This document shows positions 16,401 to 23,135 of a stretch of 32,666 bases of DNA, piece after piece. This DNA is from Kluyvera intermedia (GTDB lineage Bacteria; Pseudomonadota; Gammaproteobacteria; Enterobacterales; Enterobacteriaceae), in the NCBI RefSeq assembly GCF_021440345.1, contig NZ_JAKCNS010000087.1, positions 1-32,666 of the forward strand, in the 5' to 3' direction. The notes beneath the pieces were generated by a model that saw only the letters and a program-made list of their open reading frames with translations, was not told the origin of the DNA and made no database searches. Made by a program: the position numbers and the translations under genes. Within the stretch, counting starts at the first letter, position 1, and the number at the start of each line of letters is the position of its first letter.

Positions 16401-16849
16401 ACCTTTTTCACCGTTGCGCGCTTAAGCCCTTTCATGCGCCGGATCACCACAGAGGATTCCGTAAGCAGGCTGGCACGGGTTTCCGGGCTTTCCTGCCCTG
16501 GATGGCTATCACGCCGCCCCACAGTGGCAAATTCCCCCATCAAATCCGCCTTTCCCCTGGCAAATACCGCTTTTATGTACTGCGCACACAGGCCATTCAG
16601 CCCGGCCATTGTTACCCCCGGCACATCTGCCGCCTTGGCGTACCCTTCTACGCGCCAGCGGGCTTCAACGTTCTCCAGTTCGGCATTCACTTCCACGGCA
16701 GCAGCAAGCAGCGCCTGCGCCATAGTGGCGGCGGCAATATCAACCGGCAGTGACCGCTGTTCCTGAAAATCTTTAAGATTCAGATCTGGCCAAAAGCCGT
16801 TATTCGTTAGCGGTTCATTCTGGTATTCCAGTGGCTTGCCACTAAACAT
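16397..16849 (-). CDS. L: Head completion protein (P2 gpL-like)
   Basis: A 150-residue protein of the P2 L head-completion family (LTNNGFWPDLNLKDFQEQRSLPVDIAAATMAQALLAAAVEVNAEL). It closes the portal vertex of the filled capsid. It is the first gene after a terminator-like hairpin that separates it from M, and its ribosome binding region is the GGGGGAT stretch directly after the T tract of that hairpin. Confidence 0.87.
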   Translation of the reverse strand: MFSGKPLEYQNEPLTNNGFWPDLNLKDFQEQRSLPVDIAAATMAQALLAAAVEVNAELENVEARWRVEGYAKAADVPGVTMAGLNGLCAQYIKAVFARGKADLMGEFATVGRRDSHPGQESPETRASLLTESSVVIRRMKGLKRATVKKV

Positions 16850-16859
16850 AAATCCCCCG

Positions 16860-16931
16860 AAAAAAAGCGGGCTGACCGGTTTCCACGGCGCAGATGCACG
16901 GTCTGTGCGCTGCCCTCCACCGCGCCCGCTT
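16860..16931 (-). terminator. Terminator-like hairpin inside the late operon, between M and L
   Basis: Read leftward, AAGCGGGC (16931-16924) pairs with GCCCGCTT (16872-16865) and runs straight into a tract of seven Ts. The 51-nt interior can itself form a stem around GCGCAC/GTGC. It fills nearly the whole M-L gap. It could be a partial terminator that lowers tail-gene transcription relative to capsid genes, or an RNA processing site. Confidence 0.6.
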
Positions 16932-16946
16932 GGCTGTCGGTAGTCG

Positions 16947-17648
16947 TTAACCCTGCGTCAATTTGCGCAGACGTGCGGCAATAGTCTGCCGGGCGGTTTT
17001 CACGCCAATTCTGAAATAATGCTTTTCAGCGATAGCCAGCAGCTGATCGGCCTTTTCCAGCGTTTCCACATCATCCACGGCCGCTGGCGTTTTCTGGCCA
17101 TCTTCCCCGCGCAGCAGCTCCAGCCCGGCAAACTTGAACCATTTAGCTGTAACCTGCTCATGCAAACGCCAGGTATTCGCCACGCGGTCAAAGGTGCGTG
17201 AGAAATACGGCTCAATACTTTCTCCGCGCCCGGCAGACTCCTCCGCCCAGGCCAGCATCGTATCGGCCACAAACGTAGGGAAATTGCTGCGCAGCCGTTC
17301 CGGTGTGGCCTGCTGCTGGCTGATTGCGATATCAGCCCAATCCAGCGCCTTTTCCAGCTCGCCTACGTCAAACAGCCAGATCACGCACCAGGCAAGAATC
17401 GGGTTGGCGTAGTTCTGCCCGCTGGCCAGATAGGCTTCCACGGTAGGCATCCAGCGCGGCAGCAGCACATCACGCTTTAACACGACACGATCGGCTATCA
17501 CCGGCAGGCTTCTTGCCAGCGCCACATCTTTTTCAAGCGCAGCAAGCAGCACATGCATGCTTTCGCGGCTATCCACCGCCTGGCTTTGTTTCAGGCGCTG
17601 TTCTGTGGCGATTCGCTGGCTGTGCCGTTGCGCGGGAGAAAGTGCCAT
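16947..17648 (-). CDS. M: Terminase small subunit (P2 gpM-like)
   Basis: A 233-residue protein matching the P2 M family (MALSPAQRHSQRIATEQR at the start; NYANPILAWCVIWLFDVGELEKALDWADIAISQQQ; SNFPTFVADTMLAWAEE). With gpP it recognises and cuts cos and starts packaging. It starts 3 bp after the capsid stop codon. P2 M is 247 residues, so the length agrees. It lies in the capsid operon instead of next to the large subunit, as in P2. Confidence 0.9.
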   Translation of the reverse strand: MALSPAQRHSQRIATEQRLKQSQAVDSRESMHVLLAALEKDVALARSLPVIADRVVLKRDVLLPRWMPTVEAYLASGQNYANPILAWCVIWLFDVGELEKALDWADIAISQQQATPERLRSNFPTFVADTMLAWAEESAGRGESIEPYFSRTFDRVANTWRLHEQVTAKWFKFAGLELLRGEDGQKTPAAVDDVETLEKADQLLAIAEKHYFRIGVKTARQTIAARLRKLTQG

Positions 17649-17651
17649 TTA

Positions 17652-18674
17652 TCAGCCCTCCGGTTGTTCGGTGACGGTGCCGATTGTTACCGCGTCTTCA
17701 TCAATCGCGGCATACAGCTCCGGCTCTTCAACCGCATAGCCTTCGTTGCGCAGGTATTTGTTTTCGTACTGCTTACGGTCTTCAACAAATTCCGCTTTAC
17801 GCTGGCGCGTGTTGCGCTGGGTGTAGATGTGCAGGTTACTAAGCGGTGTAACCACCATGCGTTTACCCGGCATGAACGGCGGGATAATGGCCTTACGGCC
17901 TGCAATGGTGCTGCCCAGCATCTGCGCCGCAATCTTCTCAGATGGACGGTCTGCAGCCTGATACAGTCGATACTGTTCCGCCGCCACCAGGTCAGCGCCA
18001 ACCAGCACCACCAGGCGCGGGTCATTACGGAATTGTGCCGGGATTTTGGTGTTAATCAGATCGGACGCCATTGCATCAAGGCCGCGGTAGTCGCCTTTGT
18101 CGTCCAGCACAATCGGATCGGTCATAATCTGATTGCCGCCGTTGAAAGACTTCATCCGGGCATGCCAGCCAATATTCACATCCTCGCCCATCGGGTTTGC
18201 AGTCGGATCAGTGGTCTTGGCCACGCTGGTACCGTTGAAACCGATGCGCAGCATATCCAGCGCAAACGCCTGATTAGAGAAGGTCTGAACCAGGTTGAAA
18301 AACTCGTTTTCTTCACGCCCGGCGTTAGCCCAAACAGAAAGCAAATCCCAGCGCAGCGCGGCGCAGCTGTCAGTTTCAACCAGCTTATAATCATTACCAT
18401 CGACACCCACACGACGCATAAAACGCCCGGACTCATTACGGCCGGTGTGCAGCGCAGAAGAACCCACGGAAATAACCTGGCCGGACAACTGATCCACATC
18501 GGCGCAGGTAATCATGTTCAGGAACTCGACCGCCTCCAGCAACGCCATACGCAGGCTAGTTTCTTGCGGATCGGTTAACGAGAAATAAAGGCTCGCATCT
18601 TCCTGGCCGTAACTTTCAGCCAGACCGGAGCAATATTGCTTCATCAGGCTTCGTGCACGTTGATTTAAAAACAT
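17652..18674 (-). CDS. N: Major capsid protein (P2 gpN-like)
   Basis: A 340-residue HK97-fold capsid protein of the P2 N family. Recognisable stretches are GWHARMKSFNGGNQIMTDPIVLDDKGDYRGLDAMASDLINTKIPAQFRNDPRLVVLVGADLVAAEQYRLYQ and AGRKAIIPPFMPGKRMVVTPLSNLHIYTQRNTRQRKAEF. The N-terminal about 30 residues are probably removed by the gpO protease during maturation, as in P2. The length is close to P2 N (357). It lies between the scaffold/protease and terminase small-subunit genes, as usual. Confidence 0.94.
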   Translation of the reverse strand: MFLNQRARSLMKQYCSGLAESYGQEDASLYFSLTDPQETSLRMALLEAVEFLNMITCADVDQLSGQVISVGSSALHTGRNESGRFMRRVGVDGNDYKLVETDSCAALRWDLLSVWANAGREENEFFNLVQTFSNQAFALDMLRIGFNGTSVAKTTDPTANPMGEDVNIGWHARMKSFNGGNQIMTDPIVLDDKGDYRGLDAMASDLINTKIPAQFRNDPRLVVLVGADLVAAEQYRLYQAADRPSEKIAAQMLGSTIAGRKAIIPPFMPGKRMVVTPLSNLHIYTQRNTRQRKAEFVEDRKQYENKYLRNEGYAVEEPELYAAIDEDAVTIGTVTEQPEG

Positions 18675-18734
18675 AAAACTCCCTCGCTATAACGCGATAA
18701 ATTAGTTAATCGTTAAGGTGTTACGCGTGGCGAA

Positions 18735-19064
18735 TTAGATGTATTTAAATTTGCCTGCTTTCCCCGGAATATTGCGCGATTTATTACCACCGGGCTTTTT
18801 ATCCAGAGCGCTAAAACGTTTAACAATTTCAGATGCATTATCGCGAATAGCGGAAAACTCTTCTGTATCCACGACCTCAGCAATTGTTTCTACATCTTCC
18901 GATACAGAATTAAGCTGGGTTTCAATTTTACCCACACGGCCTTCAAGCTCATTAAGAGCGCTAGCCAATGCCTGAAGTTTGTCGTCACCCGCTGGCGCAT
19001 CACCCTGCGTTGTTTCCTCTTCAAACTTCGGCTGAATACCAAACAATTTCTGCCAGTTCTTCAT
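18735..19064 (-). CDS. Possible nested scaffold protein from an internal start in gene O
   Basis: Inside O, codon 158 is an ATG (19064-19062) preceded by AGGAAGAG, a much better than average ribosome binding site at ideal spacing. Translation from here would give a 109-residue protein, MKNWQKLFGIQPKFEEE onward, that is exactly the scaffold half without the protease. Lambda Nu3 inside C and herpesvirus UL26.5 inside UL26 are made by internal starts in the same arrangement. Use of the start here is inferred from the site alone. Confidence 0.55.
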   Translation of the reverse strand: MKNWQKLFGIQPKFEEETTQGDAPAGDDKLQALASALNELEGRVGKIETQLNSVSEDVETIAEVVDTEEFSAIRDNASEIVKRFSALDKKPGGNKSRNIPGKAGKFKYI

Positions 19065-19535
19065 TTTCTCTTCCTGTTTAATTTTGCCATCATGGGAAAT
19101 TACACATTTGTAATATCCCCGCTTCGATAACTTGCGCCGCGTGCTAAAGCGCAGCCGTGTAGTGCCAACACTGGCGGGTGTATCAGTCACCGCCAGCCCC
19201 TTCAGGTACGTGCGCCCGCTGCCGCGCCAGTTCTCTTCCGGTTCGATAGAGAAGAAAAGCAGCTGATCTTCATGATTGGCGAAAATCAGACGCATATTAG
19301 GACAAAGGCTTACATACAAACGCGCCAGCCCATCATCACCATCGCGCCAGGAGGTTTCCAGCACCTCACCAAAATTGCCGCAATCATCTTCATGTTCTGG
19401 CCAGATTAATGCGACGTAGTGGCTATAATCGTAGGTTTCCCCCATATCAATAATCCACTGCCGCTTAATATCCCGCCCATCAACGGTATCCCCTTCGGTA
19501 GCAACACACAGCCAGTCAGTTTTTAAATGCGACAC
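18735..19535 (-). CDS. O: Capsid scaffold and maturation protease (P2 gpO-like)
   Basis: A 266-residue protein with an N-terminal serine protease and a C-terminal scaffold. By alignment with P2 O (Asp19, His48, Ser107) the triad here is Asp19 (GDTVDGR), His48 (WPEHED) and Ser96 (FFSIEPE). LKGLAVTDTPASVGT ends the protease part. After about residue 155 come a helical scaffold (KLQALASALNELEGRVGKIETQLN) and a basic tail (NKSRNIPGKAGKFKYI) that would bind the capsid protein. AGGGGAGA lies 6 bp before the ATG. First gene of the leftward late operon. An internal start at 19064 may give the scaffold alone. Confidence 0.9.
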   Translation of the reverse strand: MSHLKTDWLCVATEGDTVDGRDIKRQWIIDMGETYDYSHYVALIWPEHEDDCGNFGEVLETSWRDGDDGLARLYVSLCPNMRLIFANHEDQLLFFSIEPEENWRGSGRTYLKGLAVTDTPASVGTTRLRFSTRRKLSKRGYYKCVISHDGKIKQEEKMKNWQKLFGIQPKFEEETTQGDAPAGDDKLQALASALNELEGRVGKIETQLNSVSEDVETIAEVVDTEEFSAIRDNASEIVKRFSALDKKPGGNKSRNIPGKAGKFKYI

Positions 19536-19707
19536 ATATTTTCTCCCCTGCCGACTTACTGAATATCCTGCTGCGAATTGAATTATTGCGAATTAAACCC
19601 GGCAGCGCATTACGCTTTATTCTGTTCAGTTCGGTTATACGCCATTACCGAACAGTCACGAATTAACCCCGCCGTTTTTTATCTCTGGCCACGGCATAAT
19701 TAAATCT
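19536..19707. promoter_or_regulatory. Divergent late control region between O and P
   Basis: The divergent late operons start on either side. GTTCGGT (19629-19635) and ACCGAAC (19647-19653) form a perfect dyad with an 11-bp spacer, flanked by an outer CTGTT/AACAG pair. GAATTAA-type repeats lie at 19590 and 19659. P2 Ogr/Delta bind dyads about 55 bp upstream of late starts, so the dyad is the candidate activator site. No good -35 boxes are evident, as expected for activator-dependent promoters. Gene P has no strong ribosome binding site. Confidence 0.55.
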
Positions 19708-21483
19708 ATGGCTAAATACTCAGAAGAATTAAAAGGCGTTGCGCGCGCTCTTTACCTGCGCCGCTATACACCTAAAGAAATTGCATCAGAATTAAATCTG
19801 CCGAACGCGCGGATCGTTTACTACTGGGCTGAAAAAAATGGCTGGGCTAATTTGCTCAGCCACGAAAGCACAGAAGAGGCGATTGAACGCCGCTACCAGC
19901 TGCTGGCCAGCCGCGACAATAAAACCGATCTCGACTTAAAAGAAATGGATTTGCTGATTGCTCACGCCACTAAGTTGCGCGCACAAAACAATAAGCATAA
20001 AGAGAAGATGGCCACCGGCCAGGGGAATGGGCAAGCAGCTGCGCCGCGCGACGGTGACGACGACGAACCGCGCAGTAAACGCAAATACAAGAAAAACGAT
20101 ATTTCATCACTCACCCAGGACGATTTCGACACCTGGGCAGATGAGCATCTTTTTGGCTATCAGAAGCACCTGCGCCAGAACATTGGCCAGGCGGTGCGCA
20201 ATATCCTGAAAAGCCGCCAGATCGGTGCAACCTGGTACTTTGCATTTGAAGCGTTTGAAAATGCGGTCATGACCGGCGATCCACAAATCTTCCTGTCAGC
20301 GTCAAGAGCACAGGCGGAGGTTTTCCGCTCTTACATCGTCAACATTGCAGAGCAGTATTTTGGCATCACTCTGACCGGCAACCCGATCCGCTTAAGCAAT
20401 GGCGCAGAGCTGCGCTTTCTTTCTACCAACAAAAACACCGCGCAGTCATACAGCGGTCATTTGTACTGCGATGAATATCTTTGGGTGCCGAACTTTGCGC
20501 GCCTGAACGAAGTGGCCAGCGCAATGGCCACACACGACAAATGGCGCACCACCTACTTTTCCACGCCTTCCGCCAAAACTCACCAGGCGTACCCGTTTTG
20601 GACCGGTGAAGAGTGGAAGCAAGGCAGCAAGAAACGCAGCGCCATCAAATTTCCGTTATTCGATGAAATGCGCAACGGTGGCCGACTCTGCCCGGATGGC
20701 CAATGGCGCTACATCATCACGATGGAGGACGCGATCGCCGGTGGCTTCAACCTGGCCAGCATTGAGAAGCTGCGGAACCGATACAACGAAACCACATTCA
20801 ACATGCTCTATATGTGCGTTTTCGTGGACAGCAAAGATTCTGTTTTCAGCTTTTCCGACCTGGAAGCCTGCGGCGTTGAAATTGAGACCTGGCAGGATCA
20901 CGAACCGAACGCGGCGCGGCCGTTCGGCAATCGCCCCGTATGGGGTGGCTTTGACCCGGCGCGCAGCGGTGATTTGTCCTGTTTCGTGATAATCGCCCCG
21001 CCTGAACTGGCCGTGGAGAAGTTCCGCGTACTGGCAGTATTTAACTGGAAAGGCATGAACTTCCGCTGGCAGGCAAAGCAGATCGAAACCCTGTTCAAAA
21101 AATACAACTTCACCTATCTGGGCGTCGACGTGACCGGCATCGGCCAGGGTGTTTTTGACAACATCCAACACTTTGCCATGCGCGTGGCCGTTCCGATTCG
21201 CTATGACCTGAACACCAAAAATCAGCTGGTACTGAAAGCCGCCGATGTGGTCGAAAGCCAGCGTATTGAATGGGATAAAAACCTGAAAGAGATCCCGGCC
21301 AGCTTTATGGCCATTCGTCGCACCACCACGCAAAGCGGCAATGCAATGACCTTTGTCGCAGACCGCAGCCCCGAAACTGGCCACGCGGAATCATTCTGGG
21401 CGATTACTCACGCCCTGCACAATGAACCGCTGAACTATGAAAACAAACCAAAATCCCGCTGGGGAGTGAAGAAGGCAGCATGA
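19708..21483 (+). CDS. P: Terminase large subunit, ATPase/nuclease (P2 gpP-like)
   Basis: A 591-residue packaging motor of the P2 P family. The N-terminus has a helix-turn-helix (YTPKEIASELNLPNARIVYYWAEKNGW, about 21-46). The ATPase has a deviant Walker A at about 168-175 (KSRQIGAT) and Walker B at 252-256 (LYCDE). The C-terminal nuclease includes GGFDPARSGD (Asp415) and LGVDVTGIG (Asp473). The length equals that of P2 P (590). It is first in the rightward P-Q-ogr operon, and its stop overlaps the portal start by 4 bp. Confidence 0.95.
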   Translation: MAKYSEELKGVARALYLRRYTPKEIASELNLPNARIVYYWAEKNGWANLLSHESTEEAIERRYQLLASRDNKTDLDLKEMDLLIAHATKLRAQNNKHKEKMATGQGNGQAAAPRDGDDDEPRSKRKYKKNDISSLTQDDFDTWADEHLFGYQKHLRQNIGQAVRNILKSRQIGATWYFAFEAFENAVMTGDPQIFLSASRAQAEVFRSYIVNIAEQYFGITLTGNPIRLSNGAELRFLSTNKNTAQSYSGHLYCDEYLWVPNFARLNEVASAMATHDKWRTTYFSTPSAKTHQAYPFWTGEEWKQGSKKRSAIKFPLFDEMRNGGRLCPDGQWRYIITMEDAIAGGFNLASIEKLRNRYNETTFNMLYMCVFVDSKDSVFSFSDLEACGVEIETWQDHEPNAARPFGNRPVWGGFDPARSGDLSCFVIIAPPELAVEKFRVLAVFNWKGMNFRWQAKQIETLFKKYNFTYLGVDVTGIGQGVFDNIQHFAMRVAVPIRYDLNTKNQLVLKAADVVESQRIEWDKNLKEIPASFMAIRRTTTQSGNAMTFVADRSPETGHAESFWAITHALHNEPLNYENKPKSRWGVKKAA

Positions 21484-22529
21484 AGAAAAAGAAATTTGTG
21501 AAACGCGGGCAGCGCGCCGAGCAGTCAAAAAAAATGAGCATCATTTCTTTCGGCAAACCGGAACCGATTCTGACCACCGGCACGGATTACCGTGATATCT
21601 GGTATGACAATGGCGCAGACCATTTCACCCTGCCGATTGACCGGCTGGCACTGTCACAGCTGATTAACCTGAATGGCCAGCACGGCGGCATCATCCACGC
21701 CCGAAAAAATATGATTATGTCCGACTATCAGGGCGGCGGTCTGACGTATGACGAACTGGAAGCGGCAACCTTTGATTTTTTGACCTTTGGCGACGTGGCG
21801 ATAGCCAAAGTGCGTAATGGCTGGGGTGACGTTATCGGGCTGGAAGCGCTGCCCGGTCTATACCTGCGCCGCCGCAAGGTACGCGAGGAAGATCGCAACG
21901 TGCCGGGGGATTACGTGGTACTGCAGGAAGGTGAGCCGCTGATTTACCCGGAAGAGGACATTATTTTTATCAAGATGTACGACCCGCAGCAGCACATTTA
22001 TGGCCTGCCGGACTACATCGGCGGTGTGCATTCCGCGCTACTGAACAGTGAGGCAGTCATTTTCCGCCGTCGCTACTATCACAACGGCGCACACACTGGC
22101 GGCATTCTGTATACGCGCGACCCCAGCATGACAGATGAAATGGAAGAAGAGATTGAACAGCAGCTGCGAGACAGCAAAGGGATCGGTAACTTCTCCACCA
22201 TCCTGGTGAACATCCCGGGCGGAGAAGGTGACGCCATCAAGTTCATCGAAATGGGGGATATTTCCGCAAAGGATGAATTTGCCAGCGTGAAGAACATCAG
22301 CGCGCAGGACATTCTGAACGCCCACCGCTTCCCGGCCGGGCTGGCGGGTATCGTTCCGCAGAATACTGCCGGACTTGGCGACCCTGAAAAAGCAGAGCGC
22401 GTGTATAAAAAAAGCGAATCGCGCCCTATCCAGCGCCGATTTGCGGCAGCGGTTAACAGCGATCCCGAAATTCCTGCACACCTGCACCTGAATTTTGCCG
22501 ATGAATCAACTGATAAGGGTGCGGCATGA
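21480..22529 (+). CDS. Q: Portal protein (P2 gpQ-like)
   Basis: A 349-residue portal of the PBSX/P2 Q group. Marker stretches are FTLPIDRLALSQLINLNGQHGGIIHARKNMI, FLTFGDVAIAKVRNGWGDVIGLEALPGLYLRRRK, IYGLPDYIGGVHSALLNSEAVIFRRRYYHNGAHTGGILYTRDPSM and FPAGLAGIVPQNTAGLGDPEKA. It forms the dodecameric gate at one capsid vertex. The length matches P2 Q (344). It overlaps P at its start, and the next gene starts 50 bp after its stop. Confidence 0.94.
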   Translation: MKKKKFVKRGQRAEQSKKMSIISFGKPEPILTTGTDYRDIWYDNGADHFTLPIDRLALSQLINLNGQHGGIIHARKNMIMSDYQGGGLTYDELEAATFDFLTFGDVAIAKVRNGWGDVIGLEALPGLYLRRRKVREEDRNVPGDYVVLQEGEPLIYPEEDIIFIKMYDPQQHIYGLPDYIGGVHSALLNSEAVIFRRRYYHNGAHTGGILYTRDPSMTDEMEEEIEQQLRDSKGIGNFSTILVNIPGGEGDAIKFIEMGDISAKDEFASVKNISAQDILNAHRFPAGLAGIVPQNTAGLGDPEKAERVYKKSESRPIQRRFAAAVNSDPEIPAHLHLNFADESTDKGAA

Positions 22530-22579
22530 GGCAAAACAGGCTAAAATCCAGGCATATTTTGACGGCCGGAGAATGGAAT

Positions 22580-22849
22580 ATGCGCGTACTAAAAATTGAA
22601 TGCCCGGAATGCGGCGCAAAGGCCATCATTCGTAAAACTAACCGGAAACACCGGCAGATTGCGGATATTTACTGTGCCTGCTCAGATGTGGAGTGTGGGC
22701 ATACTTTTGTAATGAATTTAACTTTCTCCCACACTCTCAGCCCCAGCGCGAAAACGGGTGATGCTCTGGTTCAGCAGCTGCTTAGCTCGCTTTCACCGAA
22801 CCAAAAGCAAATGGCGCTGGACTTACTTAAAGCCGCACCCGCCGCGTAA
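22580..22849 (+). CDS. Ogr/Delta-type zinc-finger late transcription activator
   Basis: An 89-residue protein with the exact Ogr spacing C8-x2-C11-x22-C34-x4-C39 in CPEC...CSDVEC followed by GHTFV, matching P2 Ogr and P4 Delta. These activators bind upstream of late promoters and contact the RNA polymerase alpha subunit. I place the start at 22580 (MRVLKIECPECG), with GGAG 8 bp upstream; the frame opens at 22526 but the extra 18 residues lie outside the family. The gene is downstream of the portal in the P-Q operon instead of beside the D gene at the att end as in P2, so it could reinforce its own expression. Confidence 0.88.
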   Translation: MRVLKIECPECGAKAIIRKTNRKHRQIADIYCACSDVECGHTFVMNLTFSHTLSPSAKTGDALVQQLLSSLSPNQKQMALDLLKAAPAA

Positions 22850-23017
22850 AACGCCCCCGTTCTGGGGGTTTTTTATTTCCACTCGCATTCCTTCAACAAT
22901 CTCACCAATCCAAACTAGTGCGATCGTCTTTTCCTTTGTGCTGCTGTCGCTGACATGGGCGATTTTTGCCAGCAGTTCAATGCGCTCCAGCTGTGCTGTC
23001 GCCTCTAACATATCCAT
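22823..23017 (-). CDS. Small SOS-controlled protein, candidate antirepressor/induction switch
   Basis: A 64-residue protein (MDMLEATAQLERIELLAKIAHVSDSSTKEKTIALVWIGEIVEGM), mostly helical for 45 residues and then a glycine-rich end. GAGGG is 5-6 bp before the ATG. A near-consensus LexA box lies 22-41 bp upstream over the -10 region, so it should be switched on by DNA damage. It follows gene A on the same strand but has its own promoter, and overlaps the ogr end tail to tail by 27 bp. In phage 186, with the same type of CI, induction uses the LexA-controlled antirepressor Tum. This protein is not recognisably Tum or DinI by sequence, so the role is inferred. Confidence 0.65.
   Translation of the reverse strand: MDMLEATAQLERIELLAKIAHVSDSSTKEKTIALVWIGEIVEGMRVEIKNPQNGGVLRGGCGFK
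22853..22875 (+). terminator. Terminator of the P-Q-ogr operon
   Basis: CCCCC, a 5-nt loop and GGGGG are followed by six Ts, starting 4 bp after the ogr stop. The hairpin lies inside the opposing small gene, but on that strand there is no T tract, so it should act only rightward. Confidence 0.88.
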
Positions 23018-23038
23018 GAAGCCCTCACGAAAACGATA

Positions 23039-23058
23039 TACTGTATAAATACACAGTA
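23039..23058 (-). promoter_or_regulatory. LexA (SOS) box over a promoter
   Basis: TACTGT and ACAGTA flank an 8-bp AT-rich centre, giving CTG-N10-CAG with both ends perfect, close to the E. coli consensus. On the leftward strand TATACT (23060-23055) is a good -10 that overlaps the box, with TTTACA as a weak -35 at 15 bp. LexA bound here would block the promoter of the 64-residue gene. Confidence 0.85.
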
Positions 23059-23135
23059 TACATTAAAGCACTAAATGTAAATTGAAACATCCACATTTAC
23101 CGGGATAACTTTATACGGATCATATGATTATCAAT

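Noticed and set aside
22526-22849. Longer start for the Ogr-like gene at 22526
   Set aside because: The extra 18 residues are not part of the family and ATG 22580 has a proper ribosome binding site.
22850-23135. cos site between Q and A as in P2
   Set aside because: No sequence like the P2/186 cohesive end was seen, and the space is taken by a terminator, a small gene and its promoter.
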